DNA of 64,000 bases from Pseudocitrobacter corydidari (GCF_021172065.1 NZ_CP087880.1:1113111-1177110); one strand, 5' to 3'; shown: positions 18,732-28,372, counted from the stretch's first letter. Program-made: numbers and translations. Notes: generated from the sequence alone by a model not told the origin.

Positions 18732-19676
18732 ATGCGTTGGTTATTACTCATGCTGGCAGGTGTGGTGGCATCGGCAGGTGCGCAAACTCAACCGTTTACC
18801 GACGATCTCGGACGCGTGGTGCAGGTACCCGTGCATCCGCAGCGAATTGTCTCTCTTCACGATTTGGATATCACGATCCCGCTGATTGAGCTGGGTGTGC
18901 CGCCAGTCGCCAGCCACGGTCGTACGCGCCCGGACGGCAGCCACTATTTGCGCTCCAGCGCGCAGCTTACAGGCATCGACTTTGATAACAGCGACATCGC
19001 CTTTATTGGCACGGCTGATATCGATGTAGAGGCCATTGCCGCGGCAAAGCCCGATCTGATTATTACGGAACCGAACCGGAATGTGCCGGTGGAACAACTG
19101 GCGAAAATCGCGCCGACCGTCAGTATCGATCATCTGCTCGGCAGTGCGCCGCGTATTTACAGCAAACTGGCGCAGCTCACCGGCACCCAGGCGCGCCTTG
19201 CTGTGCTGGAACGTCGCTATCAGGCGCAAATCGCGCAGCTTAAACAGACGATAGATACGCAGAAAATCACGGTTTCGGTGATTCAGGCCAATAATGGCAA
19301 AGTCACCGTGCATCATAGCTATCACACTCTGGGACGCGTATTACGTGATGCGGGCTTCCGCTTCCCGCCGCTGGTTGATGCGATTCCTGACGGGCAGCGT
19401 ATCGACGTCAGCGCAGAGCAACTTCCCGATCTGGATGCGGATTTTATCTTTGCAACATACCGTTCAGACACGGGGGGTAAACCGCAGGATGAACTACAGG
19501 CAATGGAAAAAGTGATGCCGGGCTGGTGTGATTTTATGCAAGCCTGCCGTATCGGTCGTTACATTCTGCTGCCGCGTGAAGAGGTGATTTCCAACTCCTT
19601 TGCCGCGTTGAGTCTAATGGTGGCGCAGGTACAATCGCATATCGCCGGGCGGCCAGTGCCAGGAGACGCAAAATGA
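18732..19676 (+). CDS. Periplasmic iron-siderophore binding protein
   Basis: A 314-residue class III binding protein. The signal peptide is short (MRWLLLMLAGVVASAGAQ). The fold landmarks are FTDDLGRVVQVPVHPQRIVS at the start, AIAAAKPDLIITEPN in the first lobe and the linking helix region LAVLERRYQAQI. An AAGGACTGAATC stretch precedes the ATG. It should deliver the ferric siderophore to the permease pair. Its stop overlaps the regulator start by 4 bp. Confidence 0.88.
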   Translation: MRWLLLMLAGVVASAGAQTQPFTDDLGRVVQVPVHPQRIVSLHDLDITIPLIELGVPPVASHGRTRPDGSHYLRSSAQLTGIDFDNSDIAFIGTADIDVEAIAAAKPDLIITEPNRNVPVEQLAKIAPTVSIDHLLGSAPRIYSKLAQLTGTQARLAVLERRYQAQIAQLKQTIDTQKITVSVIQANNGKVTVHHSYHTLGRVLRDAGFRFPPLVDAIPDGQRIDVSAEQLPDLDADFIFATYRSDTGGKPQDELQAMEKVMPGWCDFMQACRIGRYILLPREEVISNSFAALSLMVAQVQSHIAGRPVPGDAK

Positions 19677-20569
19677 CACGCATGCCGCAACGCAAAGATA
19701 AACGCCGGGTCGATCTGTTTGGCGAACGATTACGCCACCGTAGCGCACAGCTTTCTCCGCGCCTGTTGGCCGTCGTGCAGTGGATTGACGACCATCGAGA
19801 AGCGGTGCTTGACCACACGGCGATGGAAATCGCCCATGCCACACAAACGTCGGATGCCACCGTGGTGCGCGCCATTCAGGCGCTGGGTTTCGCCGGGTTG
19901 CGTGATTTAAAACAGACGATGGCGCACTGGTTTGGCCCCACTATCACCTCGTCGGAGAAAATGGTGTCAACGGTCAGCGAATTAACCAGCGACGTACATT
20001 CCAGCATCGACTTTGTGCTGGAAGGGCACCAACGCGCCTGTGAAATGCTGGCCAGCCCACACAACCGTGTCGCTATCGCCCAGGCCGTCGCGCTGCTGAG
20101 TGAGGCGCGTCAGGTCGGATTATTTGGTATTGGCGCATCCGGGATCCTTTCGGAATACACCGCGCGCTTATTCAGCCGCATTGGTTTATCGTCTTATGTG
20201 CTTAACCGTACCGGCTTCAGCCTGGCGGAACAGCTTATCTCTATGCAGCGCGGTGATGTGCTGATTATGATGGGGCAGAAGTCGCCGCACCGGGAAGGGC
20301 TAACTGCGCTTGGCGAGGCGAAGCGTTTGGGGATCCCGGTGATTTTGCTGACCCAGGCGACGGAATCACGATTCAGCGAGCTGTCGCAGGTGGTTATTGA
20401 CGTTCCGCGTGGCGAAAATGGACGCGTGCCGCTGCATGGCACGGTGATGGTATGCCTTGAAATGCTGGTGCTGAGCGTGGCATCAACCACATCGCAGCGC
20501 ACTATTCGTTCAATGAAGAGAATCAATGAGTTACACCGGTCGATTGGAAAATCATCAGGTCGCAAATAA
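19673..20569 (+). CDS. RpiR/MurR-family (HTH-SIS) transcription regulator
   Basis: A 298-residue regulator, last in the siderophore operon and coupled to the binding-protein gene by a 4-bp overlap. Residues ~25-95 are the HTH_6 domain (IAHATQTSDATVVRAIQALG). Residues ~130-270 are a SIS domain, beginning with the usual GLFGIGASGILSEYTARLFS. At the place where SIS regulators have the phosphate-binding IS-x-SG-x-T loop, this protein has IMMGQKSPHRE, so that loop is not conserved. RpiR proteins usually sense phosphosugars; one in an iron operon with a changed loop may sense something else. Its target is probably its own operon (inference). Confidence 0.85.
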   Translation: MTRMPQRKDKRRVDLFGERLRHRSAQLSPRLLAVVQWIDDHREAVLDHTAMEIAHATQTSDATVVRAIQALGFAGLRDLKQTMAHWFGPTITSSEKMVSTVSELTSDVHSSIDFVLEGHQRACEMLASPHNRVAIAQAVALLSEARQVGLFGIGASGILSEYTARLFSRIGLSSYVLNRTGFSLAEQLISMQRGDVLIMMGQKSPHREGLTALGEAKRLGIPVILLTQATESRFSELSQVVIDVPRGENGRVPLHGTVMVCLEMLVLSVASTTSQRTIRSMKRINELHRSIGKSSGRK

Positions 20570-20823
20570 TTTGAGCATGAGCTCTACGACGTAGACTTGC
20601 GCGACCTCTCATTTTTGATTATCGATAGAAGATATCGCGGGTAATACTATTTTCAGCCGTAAAAAATCACGCTACATTAATTATGAGCTTGAGAAAATTC
20701 TTAAAACATTCTCGGCTTATTTGGATGTGATGTGGGATGGTTGAAATAAAAGCTTATCAATGATTGATGGGCGCTCGTCCACCGCGTCACTGGACTTTCT
20801 CACAGGACGTGAGGTATACACGG

Positions 20824-21120
20824 ATGAAACGTACTCTTCAGTTTGGCCTGATGGCCGCTCTCTTTGCATGCCCTGTATTGGCGAACGCTAATTCAGGGGT
20901 AATTCACTTCCGCGGCTCGATTGTTGAAGAAGCCTGCCGCGTCAATCCTGAACGTGATGTGGTTCACGTCTCCTGTTTCCGTGATGGAAAGCAGCAGCGC
21001 GAAACGCAATCACTACGTCAGGGCGCACAATTTACCATGATGCAGCATCTCGCGACGGCACAAGTGTATAACGTTGCGGACAATCCTAATTTACAGGTAT
21101 TACAGATTACATATCGCTAA
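20824..21120 (+). CDS. Small exported protein, fimbrial-subunit-like start
   Basis: 98 residues from ATG 20824 (GTGAGG upstream; the frame is open 60 bp earlier but that part is not signal-like). A signal peptide (MKRTLQFGLMAALFACPVLA-NA) is followed by GVIHFRGSIVEEACRV, which looks like the first strand and cysteine of type 1 fimbrial subunits, with a second Cys ~19 residues later. At about 78 mature residues it is half the size of a pilin and lacks the C-terminal pilin motif. It stands alone, with no chaperone or usher nearby, next to tRNA genes. Function unknown. Confidence 0.7.
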   Translation: MKRTLQFGLMAALFACPVLANANSGVIHFRGSIVEEACRVNPERDVVHVSCFRDGKQQRETQSLRQGAQFTMMQHLATAQVYNVADNPNLQVLQITYR

Positions 21121-21248
21121 GCACCGTTGAAGGCGTCGTGGGTAATGGGCAAATTGTTGTTCATTACTCATGGAGCTTTTTATTTATTTAAAATAGATGA
21201 TGAGCAGAGGATAAAAAATAAGAAAGAAGAGGAGAGATAAAACGAGAA

Positions 21249-21325
21249 TGGTGCGTTCGATTGGACTCGAACCAACGACCCCCACCATGTCAAGGTGGTG
21301 CTCTAACCAACTGAGCTACGAACGC
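21249..21325 (-). tRNA. tRNA-Val (anticodon GAC), copy 1 (3'-most on this strand)
   Basis: 77 nt including an encoded CCA end. The reverse strand shows TAGCTCAGTTGGTTAGAGCA (D arm), a GAC anticodon in CACCTTGACATGGTG, and GGTTCGAGTCC (T arm). The acceptor pairs GCGTTCG with CGAACGC. It matches the valV/valW type of E. coli. Confidence 0.97.
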
Positions 21326-21329
21326 ATAA

Positions 21330-21406
21330 TGGTGCGTTTAATTGGACTCGAACCAACGACCCCCACCATGTCAAGGTGGTGCTCTAACCAACTGAGCTAT
21401 AAACGC
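21330..21406 (-). tRNA. tRNA-Val (anticodon GAC), copy 2
   Basis: 77 nt with encoded CCA, 4 bp (ATAA) from copy 1. Same as copies 1 and 3 except the last acceptor pair of the stem, where both strands changed (GCGTTTA / TAAACGC), keeping the pairing. Anticodon GAC. Confidence 0.97.
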
Positions 21407-21410
21407 ATAA

Positions 21411-21487
21411 TGGTGCGTTCGATTGGACTCGAACCAACGACCCCCACCATGTCAAGGTGGTGCTCTAACCAACTGAGCTACGAACGC
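21411..21487 (-). tRNA. tRNA-Val (anticodon GAC), copy 3 (promoter-proximal)
   Basis: 77 nt with encoded CCA, again separated from its neighbour by ATAA. Sequence identical to copy 1. The three genes are a tandem transcription unit on the minus strand; K-12 has two (valV, valW) at the corresponding place near mdtK. Confidence 0.97.
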
Positions 21488-21683
21488 ATTGTTGTCGTGA
21501 CAACGGGGACGAATATTAGCGGCAGCCGCAGGATGTGGCAAGGGGAAAATAGGCAATTTCATGTGACTGGAGAAGTTTTACGCACATCTGGCGCATTTTT
21601 CTGCCGTTAGCGATTATTCGGTGACCCGAGTGGCTTTTGGGCGACAGGTGTGATGGCGGTTTGCCGTGTTCGTGTTGAAAACT

Positions 21684-21706
21684 GAAATGTTATAATATAA
21701 CATTTA
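21684..21706. promoter_or_regulatory. Zur operator before zinT
   Basis: A 23-bp almost perfect palindrome: left arm GAAATGTTATA, central A, right arm TATAACATTTA. It matches the known enterobacterial Zur box in all but the last base and lies 21 bp before zinT, so zinT should be repressed when zinc is sufficient. Confidence 0.9.
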
Positions 21707-21726
21707 TTTTTTTTACGAATGAGGGA

Positions 21727-22377
21727 ATGGCGTTGAAACATCTGGGGAAAATCACACTGACGGTAGCATTGATGACGGCCAGCGCAGCCTATGCGCATGG
21801 CGACCATAGCCATGGCGTTCCGCTAACGGCTGCCGAGCAACAAGCGGCGAACGGTATTTTCGAAGACAGCGCGGTAAAAGATCGTGCGCTTTCTGACTGG
21901 GATGGCGTATGGCAATCCGTTAACGGCCTGCTGCTGAAAGGCGACCTTGATCCTGTTTTTAAGCAGAAAGCCGCAAAAGAATCGGGTAAAACTGCCGAAG
22001 AACTCAAGGCTTATTACCGCAAAGGGTATGCGACCGACGTCGACACGATTGGTATTGAAAATGGCGTGATGGAGTTTCATGTCGGCGATAAGGTTAACGC
22101 CTGTCACTACCGTTATGCCGGACATAAAATTTTGACCTACACGTCAGGAAAGAAGGGCGTACGCTATCTTTTTGAGTGTCAGGATGCCGGTTCAGCCGCG
22201 CCAAAATTCGTGCAGTTTAGCGATCACACCATTGCGCCGCGTAAATCCGCCCATTTCCACATTTTTATGGGCAACACATCACAGGAAGCGCTGTTGAAAG
22301 AGATGGATAACTGGCCGACCTACTATCCGTGGCAAATGACCACGGAGCAGGTCGTTGATGAAATGCTGCATCATTAA
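21727..22377 (+). CDS. zinT: Periplasmic zinc-binding protein ZinT (YodA)
   Basis: A 216-residue lipocalin-like metal protein. The signal peptide ends ASAAYA-H and the mature start is His-rich (HGDHSHG), the typical first zinc ligand cluster. Further conserved parts are [29 protein letters not shown] and the C-terminal SAHFHIFMG with the buried metal His residues. It hands zinc to ZnuA under zinc starvation and binds cadmium. The Zur box upstream supports this. In K-12 the gene lies elsewhere. Confidence 0.96.
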   Translation: MALKHLGKITLTVALMTASAAYAHGDHSHGVPLTAAEQQAANGIFEDSAVKDRALSDWDGVWQSVNGLLLKGDLDPVFKQKAAKESGKTAEELKAYYRKGYATDVDTIGIENGVMEFHVGDKVNACHYRYAGHKILTYTSGKKGVRYLFECQDAGSAAPKFVQFSDHTIAPRKSAHFHIFMGNTSQEALLKEMDNWPTYYPWQMTTEQVVDEMLHH

Positions 22378-22379
22378 TG

Positions 22380-22404
22380 AAAAAGCCGCACGGATGCGGC
22401 CTTT
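22380..22404. terminator. Bidirectional terminator between zinT and mdtK
   Basis: A 6-bp GC stem (GCCGCA / TGCGGC) extended by AAAA..CTTT on the flanks, between two convergent stops. Confidence 0.75.
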
Positions 22405-22410
22405 AAAGAA

Positions 22411-23784
22411 TTAGCGCGAAGCACGCTGCAATATCAGGCTTGACGGCTGACGCTGTAAAAAGCGCATTCTCAGCATCATCATAATCGCCGCAGAGGTCAG
22501 GCCGATAATAAAGCCGAGCCAGAAACCGGCAGGCCCCATTCTATCAACCACCAGATCGGTGAGCGCCAGCACGTAACCGCTTGGCAGGCCCAGCACCCAA
22601 TAGGCGATAAAGGTGATAAAGAAGATGGAACGCGTATCTTTATAACCACGCAAAATACCGCTGCCGATCACCTGAATGGAGTCAGAAATCTGGTACAGCG
22701 CCGCCAGCAACATCAACTGTGCCGCGAGCGTCACCACTTCAGGGTTATCGTTATACAGCAGGGCGATGTGCTCGCGCAGCGACACGGTAAAAATGGCCGT
22801 CAGTACCGCCATACAAACGCCAACGCCCAGCCCGGTCCATGCCGATGTTTGCGCATCCAGCGTTGAGCCCTGGCCCAAACGGAATCCCACGCGAATAGTG
22901 ACAGCCGCCGCCAGCGACATCGGCAGAACGAACATCAGCGAGCTAAAGTTCAGCGCGATCTGGTGTCCTGCGACGTCGACGATACCCAACGGCGATACCA
23001 ACAGTGCCACTACGGCAAACAGGGTGACTTCGAAAAACAGCGCCAGCGCAATCGGCAACCCGAGTGAAGAGAGACGTTTAAGTACCGCGACATCAGGTTT
23101 AACAAAGCCTTCGGTATTGCGGATATCGCGCATCGAGCCGGCATGCTTAACATAGTAGAGCATGCTAATAAACATCACCCAATAGACCGAAGCAGTAGCT
23201 ACGCCGCAGCCCACGCCGCCCAGTTCCGGCATGCCGAAATGACCGTAGATAAAGATATAGTTCACCGGAATGTTAACCAGTAAACCAATAAACCCCATCA
23301 CCATGCCCGGTTTGGTTTTCGCCAGCCCTTCGCACTGGTTACGCGCAACCTGGAAGCACAGATAGCCCGGCGCGCCCCACAGCAGTGCGCGTAAATAGCC
23401 GACAGCTTTATCGGCCAACGCCGGGTCGATATTATGCATTGAGCGGATGATATAGCCCGCGTTCCACAGAACAACCATAATTAACACGGACACCAGGCCC
23501 GCCAGCCAGAATCCCTGACTAACCTGCGCCGCAATGCGCTCGCGTCGGCCCGAACCATTGAGCTGAGCTATGACTGGCGTCAGCGCCAGCAGCAGACCGT
23601 GACCAAATAAAATGGCCGGTAACCAGATGGAGGTCCCGATAGCCACGGCGGCCATATCGGTCGCGCTGTAACCACCCGCCATCACGGTATCCACAAACCC
23701 CATTGCCGTTTGGGCAACCTGCGCAAGAATAACGGGGATAGCCAGAGCCAATAACTGACGCGCTTCGCTAAAATACTTCTGCAC
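22411..23784 (-). CDS. mdtK: MATE family multidrug efflux protein MdtK (NorM)
   Basis: 457 residues, same length as E. coli MdtK, with twelve hydrophobic helices in two MATE halves. The start [20 protein letters not shown] and the segment [20 protein letters not shown] are diagnostic. It exports fluoroquinolones, dipeptides and cationic compounds in exchange for Na+ or H+. It is divergent from ribE, as in K-12. A small hairpin (GCCTG..CAGGC) lies in its leader. Confidence 0.96.
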   Translation of the reverse strand: MQKYFSEARQLLALAIPVILAQVAQTAMGFVDTVMAGGYSATDMAAVAIGTSIWLPAILFGHGLLLALTPVIAQLNGSGRRERIAAQVSQGFWLAGLVSVLIMVVLWNAGYIIRSMHNIDPALADKAVGYLRALLWGAPGYLCFQVARNQCEGLAKTKPGMVMGFIGLLVNIPVNYIFIYGHFGMPELGGVGCGVATASVYWVMFISMLYYVKHAGSMRDIRNTEGFVKPDVAVLKRLSSLGLPIALALFFEVTLFAVVALLVSPLGIVDVAGHQIALNFSSLMFVLPMSLAAAVTIRVGFRLGQGSTLDAQTSAWTGLGVGVCMAVLTAIFTVSLREHIALLYNDNPEVVTLAAQLMLLAALYQISDSIQVIGSGILRGYKDTRSIFFITFIAYWVLGLPSGYVLALTDLVVDRMGPAGFWLGFIIGLTSAAIMMMLRMRFLQRQPSSLILQRASR

Positions 23785-24021
23785 GTTAACACCTATATTT
23801 TTTGTTATTTGAGAGACAGAAAAGCCGCCTGAACAGGCAGCAAGAAGATAATAAAGAGGATTGCCAGCTATTGTAGCGGGGATTTGCCATTAAGCCAGTC
23901 TAAAAATCGACGTCTTTACGCCGAGGCTGGCAACCTGTTTGGGCAACTGTTATTGTTCGTATCAGAAAATACGGTGTGGCCGTAAGCCCCGCCGGAGTAA
24001 TTATCGACAGGAGTTAAGTGC

Positions 24022-24666
24022 ATGTTTACTGGTATTGTGCAGGGCACGGCAAAAATCGTGTCCATCGATGAAAAACCAAATTTCCGCACGCACGTTGTAG
24101 AGCTGCCGGACTACATGCTGGATGGCCTGGAAACGGGCGCATCGGTAGCGCACAACGGCTGCTGCCTGACCGTGACCGAAATTAATGGTAATCAGATTAG
24201 CTTCGATCTGATGAAAGAGACGCTACGCATTACTAATCTGGGTGATGTGAACGTGGGTGATGTGGTTAACGTTGAGCGCGCGGCTAAATTCAGCGACGAA
24301 ATTGGCGGGCATTTGATGTCGGGCCATATTATGACCACCGCTGAAGTGGCGAAAATCGTCACCTCCGAAAACAACAAGCAGATCTGGTTTAAAATCCAGG
24401 ACCCGTCACTGATGAAGTACATCCTGTATAAAGGCTTTATCGGTATTGATGGCATCAGCCTGACGGTCGGTGAAGTGACGCCAACGCGCTTCTGCGTGCA
24501 TCTGATCCCGGAAACGCTGCAACGCACCACGCTTGGCGCGAAGCGTCTGGGCGATAAAATCAATATCGAAATTGACCCGCAGACGCAGGCGGTTGTTGAT
24601 ACGGTCGAACGCGTACTGGCGGCGAAAGAAGCCGCAGCCATCGCAGCCGCGCAGCCGGAAGCCTAA
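24022..24666 (+). CDS. ribE: Riboflavin synthase, alpha chain
   Basis: A 214-residue protein with two lumazine-binding repeats ([18 protein letters not shown] at 1 and the second repeat from about residue 98, [12 protein letters not shown]). It dismutates two 6,7-dimethyl-8-ribityllumazine into riboflavin plus a pyrimidine. The gene is called ribC in E. coli. GACAGGAGT precedes the ATG. No FMN riboswitch is seen in the 237-bp leader. The C-terminus is Ala-rich ([15 protein letters not shown]). Confidence 0.96.
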   Translation: MFTGIVQGTAKIVSIDEKPNFRTHVVELPDYMLDGLETGASVAHNGCCLTVTEINGNQISFDLMKETLRITNLGDVNVGDVVNVERAAKFSDEIGGHLMSGHIMTTAEVAKIVTSENNKQIWFKIQDPSLMKYILYKGFIGIDGISLTVGEVTPTRFCVHLIPETLQRTTLGAKRLGDKINIEIDPQTQAVVDTVERVLAAKEAAAIAAAQPEA

Positions 24667-24694
24667 AAAAAATCCCCCGGTGTATGCCGGGGGA
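24665..24694. terminator. Bidirectional terminator between ribE and cfa
   Basis: An 8-bp stem (TCCCCCGG / CCGGGGGA) preceded by a run of A, between convergent stop codons. Confidence 0.85.
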
Positions 24695-24700
24695 GATTAA

Positions 24701-25849
24701 CTAGCGTGCGACGCGTAAACCGTGCTCCACGCCACGCGAGAACACCACCTGCCAGAGTTGAATGTCACGTGCGCGAAATGCCCCCGCGCAGGCGTTCAGA
24801 TAATACGTGAACATCCGTTTGAAACGTTCCGAATAGTTGTCCGCGATTTCCGGCCAGCTTTCCAGAAAACGCTCATGCCAGGCCATCAGCGTGGTGTCGT
24901 AATCTGCGCCAAAGTTGTGCCAGTCTTCCATCACAAAGTGCGGCTCGCTGGCATCCGCAATGTGGCGCACGGAGGGGAGGCAGCCGTTCGGGAAGATGTA
25001 TTTGTTGATCCACGGATCGACGTTAAGGTCTGTTCGCTTTGAACCGATAGTGTGCAGCAGGAATAAACCGTCAGGTTTCAGGTTCCTGTCGACCACTGAG
25101 AAATAGGTGGCGTAGTTTTTCGGCCCAACGTGTTCAAACATGCCGACGGAAACGATGCGGTCAAACTTATCGTGCAGGTCGCGGTAGTCCTGAAGCAGAA
25201 TCGTGACGTCCAGCCCTTCACAGCGCTGTTGCGCCATTTTCTGCTGTTCAGCGGAAATGGTCACGCCGACCACGCTCACGCCATAGTGCTCGGCCATAAA
25301 CTGCGCCAGACCACCCCAGCCGCAGCCGATGTCCAGCACGCGCATGCCGGGCTCAAGTTTCAGTTTCTGACAAATCAGATTGAGCTTCGCCTGCTGGGCC
25401 TCTTCCAGAGTCTGGGCGTCTTTCCAGTACCCGCAAGAGTACTGCATAAAGGGATCCAGCATGCGGCTGAAGAGATCGTTGCCAAGATCGTAATGCTCTT
25501 TACCCACCATCCAGGCACGTTTTTTACTTTGCAGATTAAACAGACGGGCCGCCGCGATGCGCAGCGTATCTTTCAGGTGGCGGGGCAGTTGATTTTCCAG
25601 CCCGGCTCGCAGGACTTTCTGGAAGAAAATATCCAGACGCTCGCATTCCCACCAGCCGTCCATATAGCTTTCGCCTAACCCCAGAGAACCTTCCTGCAAT
25701 ACACGTTTAAAAAATTGGGGATTTTTGATCTGCAAGTCTGAGGGGGCGTTACCGTTAATTTCGATGCCTGCCCGGCTTAACAATTCGTTGGTGATGCGGT
25801 ACCAGTCATCATTCGGTACCCTAACTTCTTCTATACACGATGAGCTCAT
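24701..25849 (-). CDS. cfa: Cyclopropane-fatty-acid-phospholipid synthase
   Basis: 382 residues, as in E. coli. The SAM site VLDIGCGWGG is clear, as are the flanking family motifs YDLGNDLFSRMLDPFMQYSC and YFSVVDRNLKPDG. It adds a methylene group from S-adenosylmethionine to double bonds of membrane lipids in late growth and acid stress. The 297-bp upstream region is long, matching the long cfa leader of E. coli that small RNAs regulate. Confidence 0.97.
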   Translation of the reverse strand: MSSSCIEEVRVPNDDWYRITNELLSRAGIEINGNAPSDLQIKNPQFFKRVLQEGSLGLGESYMDGWWECERLDIFFQKVLRAGLENQLPRHLKDTLRIAAARLFNLQSKKRAWMVGKEHYDLGNDLFSRMLDPFMQYSCGYWKDAQTLEEAQQAKLNLICQKLKLEPGMRVLDIGCGWGGLAQFMAEHYGVSVVGVTISAEQQKMAQQRCEGLDVTILLQDYRDLHDKFDRIVSVGMFEHVGPKNYATYFSVVDRNLKPDGLFLLHTIGSKRTDLNVDPWINKYIFPNGCLPSVRHIADASEPHFVMEDWHNFGADYDTTLMAWHERFLESWPEIADNYSERFKRMFTYYLNACAGAFRARDIQLWQVVFSRGVEHGLRVAR

Positions 25850-26146
25850 AGCTTCTCCATCCCGACCCGGTGATCAGAACCTTAAAACAGCGTAGACGCT
25901 TTTTAGAGTTTGTGAGAAATCTCACGGAACTTCCGTGAGCCTGCTATCCGACGTAGCACAGAGGAAGGGAGATAACCCTTGCCGAAAAGACCATCCCTGG
26001 GGAACCGGGAGGCGTCCTGCTCCCGTTAACAAGTAATAACTATCGTAATTATGTGATACCGATTCAGTATAGGACGCAAAATCTACTGATTCAATCAAAA
26101 ATCTTAGCAAACTAACTACGAGTTAATAACATTGATATTCATGATG
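25850..26146 (-). other. Long cfa leader / punC downstream region
   Basis: A 297-bp stretch without a convincing gene. In E. coli the cfa mRNA has a ~210-nt leader with a distal sigma-70 and a proximal RpoS promoter and sRNA sites (RydC and others). The length fits; I could not verify individual sites by eye. Confidence 0.4.
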
Positions 26147-27331
26147 TTAGGCGCGAGAAGTTTCTTCCGCTGAATTCTCTGCTGCGCCAGCCTGCATCTT
26201 ATAGCCTATTCCGGCGAGAACGACGGTGGCGACCATTACGCTGGTGGTGGCCAGCAGCGGGGCGGCAATCAGTGAAGAAACCACCAGGCTTGCGAGGAAG
26301 CAAAGACCTAATTGCAGCGTATTCTGTAATGCTGCCGCGCGGCCTGTTGCCTGAGGGAACGGACGCAGCGCGCGCGCCACGACGATCGGGTAAATCGCGC
26401 CGTTAGCCATTGCCATCACGCAGAATGGAATCAGCAGCGCGGTGAGCGACACATGTGCGGTGAGGCCGACGCCCCAGGTGGCCAGGACGCTGACGGCGTA
26501 AATCAACAGCAGCCATGGCAGCAGTTTTGCACCATCCCATTTTTGCAGCGCCGCGCGGCAGCCGTAACCACCCACGAGGAAGGCAATGGTTTGTGGCACA
26601 TAGCTCAGACCAATCACAGTTGGGCTGTAGCCCATCGCATTAAGAATAAACGGCGAGCCGGTCAGCCAGGCGAAGAAGCTGGCGGAGCAGGCGGCGTAGA
26701 TGAGTACGTTGCCGCGATAGTCCTGGCTGCGTAACAGCTTCATAAAGGTCAGTTTATCGCCAGTGACGGCAACCTTTTTGTGCGCGGGTTTCAGGCGCAG
26801 CGCCGGGATCATCAAAATCAGCGTGATGGCAAAGAGGGTGGCAAAGATGGCCTGCCATTCAAAATGATGCAGGATCCAGCTTCCCAGCAGCGGGGCCAGC
26901 GCCGGAGAAAGCCCGACAAGCGGCATAATCGTCGCAAAAATACGGTTAGTGCGCTGGGCCGGGTAGTAATCGGTCACCATCGCCTGCCAGGTTACCGCGG
27001 CTGCACAGACGCCGACCGCCTGCACAAAGCGCAGGATCAGCAGGGTGGTGGCATCGCGAACCCACAGCATTCCCAGACAACCAAGGGCAAAAATCGTCAG
27101 GCCAATCAGCAAAACAGGCTTGCGGCCATAGCGGTCTGAGAGAGGTCCCCACAGCAGCTGCGCCACGGCAAACCCGGCGAGAAACAAACTCAGGCTTGCG
27201 CTTACGGCAGCCGCTGGCGTTTGCAGATCGCTTTGAATCGCGGCGAAGGCCGGAAGATACATATCGGTGGCGAGAAAACCTAACACACTCAGGCCCGCCA
27301 GCCAGACTAAAAATCCTTTCCCAGGTTGCAT
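26147..27331 (-). CDS. punC: Purine nucleoside transporter PunC (MFS, YdhC)
   Basis: A 394-residue 12-helix MFS protein of the Bcr/CflA type. Motif A is visible ([16 protein letters not shown]). E. coli PunC imports adenosine and other purine nucleosides and is activated by the divergent PunR. The same divergent layout is kept here. The C-terminus is short and polar. Confidence 0.92.
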   Translation of the reverse strand: MQPGKGFLVWLAGLSVLGFLATDMYLPAFAAIQSDLQTPAAAVSASLSLFLAGFAVAQLLWGPLSDRYGRKPVLLIGLTIFALGCLGMLWVRDATTLLILRFVQAVGVCAAAVTWQAMVTDYYPAQRTNRIFATIMPLVGLSPALAPLLGSWILHHFEWQAIFATLFAITLILMIPALRLKPAHKKVAVTGDKLTFMKLLRSQDYRGNVLIYAACSASFFAWLTGSPFILNAMGYSPTVIGLSYVPQTIAFLVGGYGCRAALQKWDGAKLLPWLLLIYAVSVLATWGVGLTAHVSLTALLIPFCVMAMANGAIYPIVVARALRPFPQATGRAAALQNTLQLGLCFLASLVVSSLIAAPLLATTSVMVATVVLAGIGYKMQAGAAENSAEETSRA

Positions 27332-27394
27332 AAAAACGCCTTTTCTTGTTTTGGAGGAGGCTGAGAGTGTAGAGAGTGAAATCTGGCTTGTGAA

Positions 27395-27410
27395 ACGCTA
27401 ATATTTGCGT
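27395..27410. promoter_or_regulatory. Candidate PunR operator
   Basis: ACGCTAATATTTGCGT, a 16-bp dyad (7 of 8 arm positions pair), lies in the 108-bp gap between divergent punC and punR. It resembles a PurR box but has TA in place of the central CG that PurR needs, so a LysR-type PunR site is more likely. Not verified. Confidence 0.35.
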
Positions 27411-27439
27411 ATTGGTTTCAAAAATTTTGTGAGCAGAAA

Positions 27440-28372
27440 ATGTGGTCTGAATATTCACTGGAAGTTGTGGATGCCGTCGCGCGTAACGGAAGCTTTAGCG
27501 GCGCGGCAAATGAGCTGCACCGGGTGCCTTCTGCAATCAGCTATACGGTGCGACAACTGGAAGAGTGGCTGGCGGTTCCGCTGTTCGAACGGCGCCACCG
27601 GGATGTGGAATTAACCCCTGCCGGGGCGTGGTTTTTAAAGGAGGGGCGGTCTGTTATCAAAAAAATGCAGATCACCCGTCAGCAGTGTCAGCAAATTGCC
27701 AATGGCTGGAGAGGGCAGTTGGCTATCGCGGTGGACAATATTGTAAAACCAGAGCGCACCCGACAAATGATTGTCGATTTTTATCGCCACTTCAGTGACG
27801 TAGAGCTGCTGGCGTATCAGGAGGTATTTAACGGCGTGTGGGATGCCCTGGCCGATGGGCGAGTGGAGTTAGCGATTGGCGCGACGCGCGCCATCCCTGT
27901 TGGGGGGCGATATGCGTTCCGCGACATGGGTATGCTGAGCTGGCAGTGCGTGGTGGCCAGCACGCATCCGCTAGCACAGATGACAGGGCCGCTGAGTGAT
28001 GACGTGTTGCGCAACTGGCCGTCGCTGGTGCGCGAAGATACGTCACGGTCGTTACCGAAACGTACCACCTGGTTGCTGGATAATCAGAAAAGGGTCGTGG
28101 TGCCCGACTGGGAATCGTCAGAAACCTGCTTATCCGCAGGATTATGCGTTGGCATGGTGCCAGAGCATTTTGCGCGACCGAAGATAGATAAAGGCGAATG
28201 GGTTGCCCTGGAGCTGGAAAACCCGTTTCCCGATGCGGCCTGTTGCCTGACCTGGCAGCAAAACGACAGTTCACCGGCGCTAAGCTGGTTATTAGAGTAT
28301 CTGGGAGACAGTGAAACGCTGAACAGCGAATGGCTGCGAACGCCCGAATTGAGCGTTCGCTGTGGCGATTAA
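27440..28372 (+). CDS. punR: LysR-family activator PunR (YdhB)
   Basis: A 310-residue LysR regulator with N-terminal winged HTH ([20 protein letters not shown], then [22 protein letters not shown]). The effector domain covers ~residues 90-300. In E. coli it activates punC for use of purine nucleosides. It converges on purR, and the two stop codons share bases (TTAA), leaving no room for a separate terminator. Confidence 0.92.
   Translation: MWSEYSLEVVDAVARNGSFSGAANELHRVPSAISYTVRQLEEWLAVPLFERRHRDVELTPAGAWFLKEGRSVIKKMQITRQQCQQIANGWRGQLAIAVDNIVKPERTRQMIVDFYRHFSDVELLAYQEVFNGVWDALADGRVELAIGATRAIPVGGRYAFRDMGMLSWQCVVASTHPLAQMTGPLSDDVLRNWPSLVREDTSRSLPKRTTWLLDNQKRVVVPDWESSETCLSAGLCVGMVPEHFARPKIDKGEWVALELENPFPDAACCLTWQQNDSSPALSWLLEYLGDSETLNSEWLRTPELSVRCGD

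Noticed and set aside
20570..21250. Integrated element at the tRNA-Val genes
   Set aside because: No integrase, no repeat of a tRNA end at a distance and no phage genes were seen.
21248..21610. Open frame of 120 codons with three repeated units
   Set aside because: It is the antisense of three tandem tRNA-Val genes; the repeats come from the tRNAs. Such frames are common false proteins.
23785..24021. FMN riboswitch before ribE
   Set aside because: The 237-bp leader lacks the conserved RFN element; in enterobacteria it belongs to ribB.
27395..27410. PurR box before punC
   Set aside because: The central CG that PurR needs is TA here, so it is listed only as a possible PunR site.
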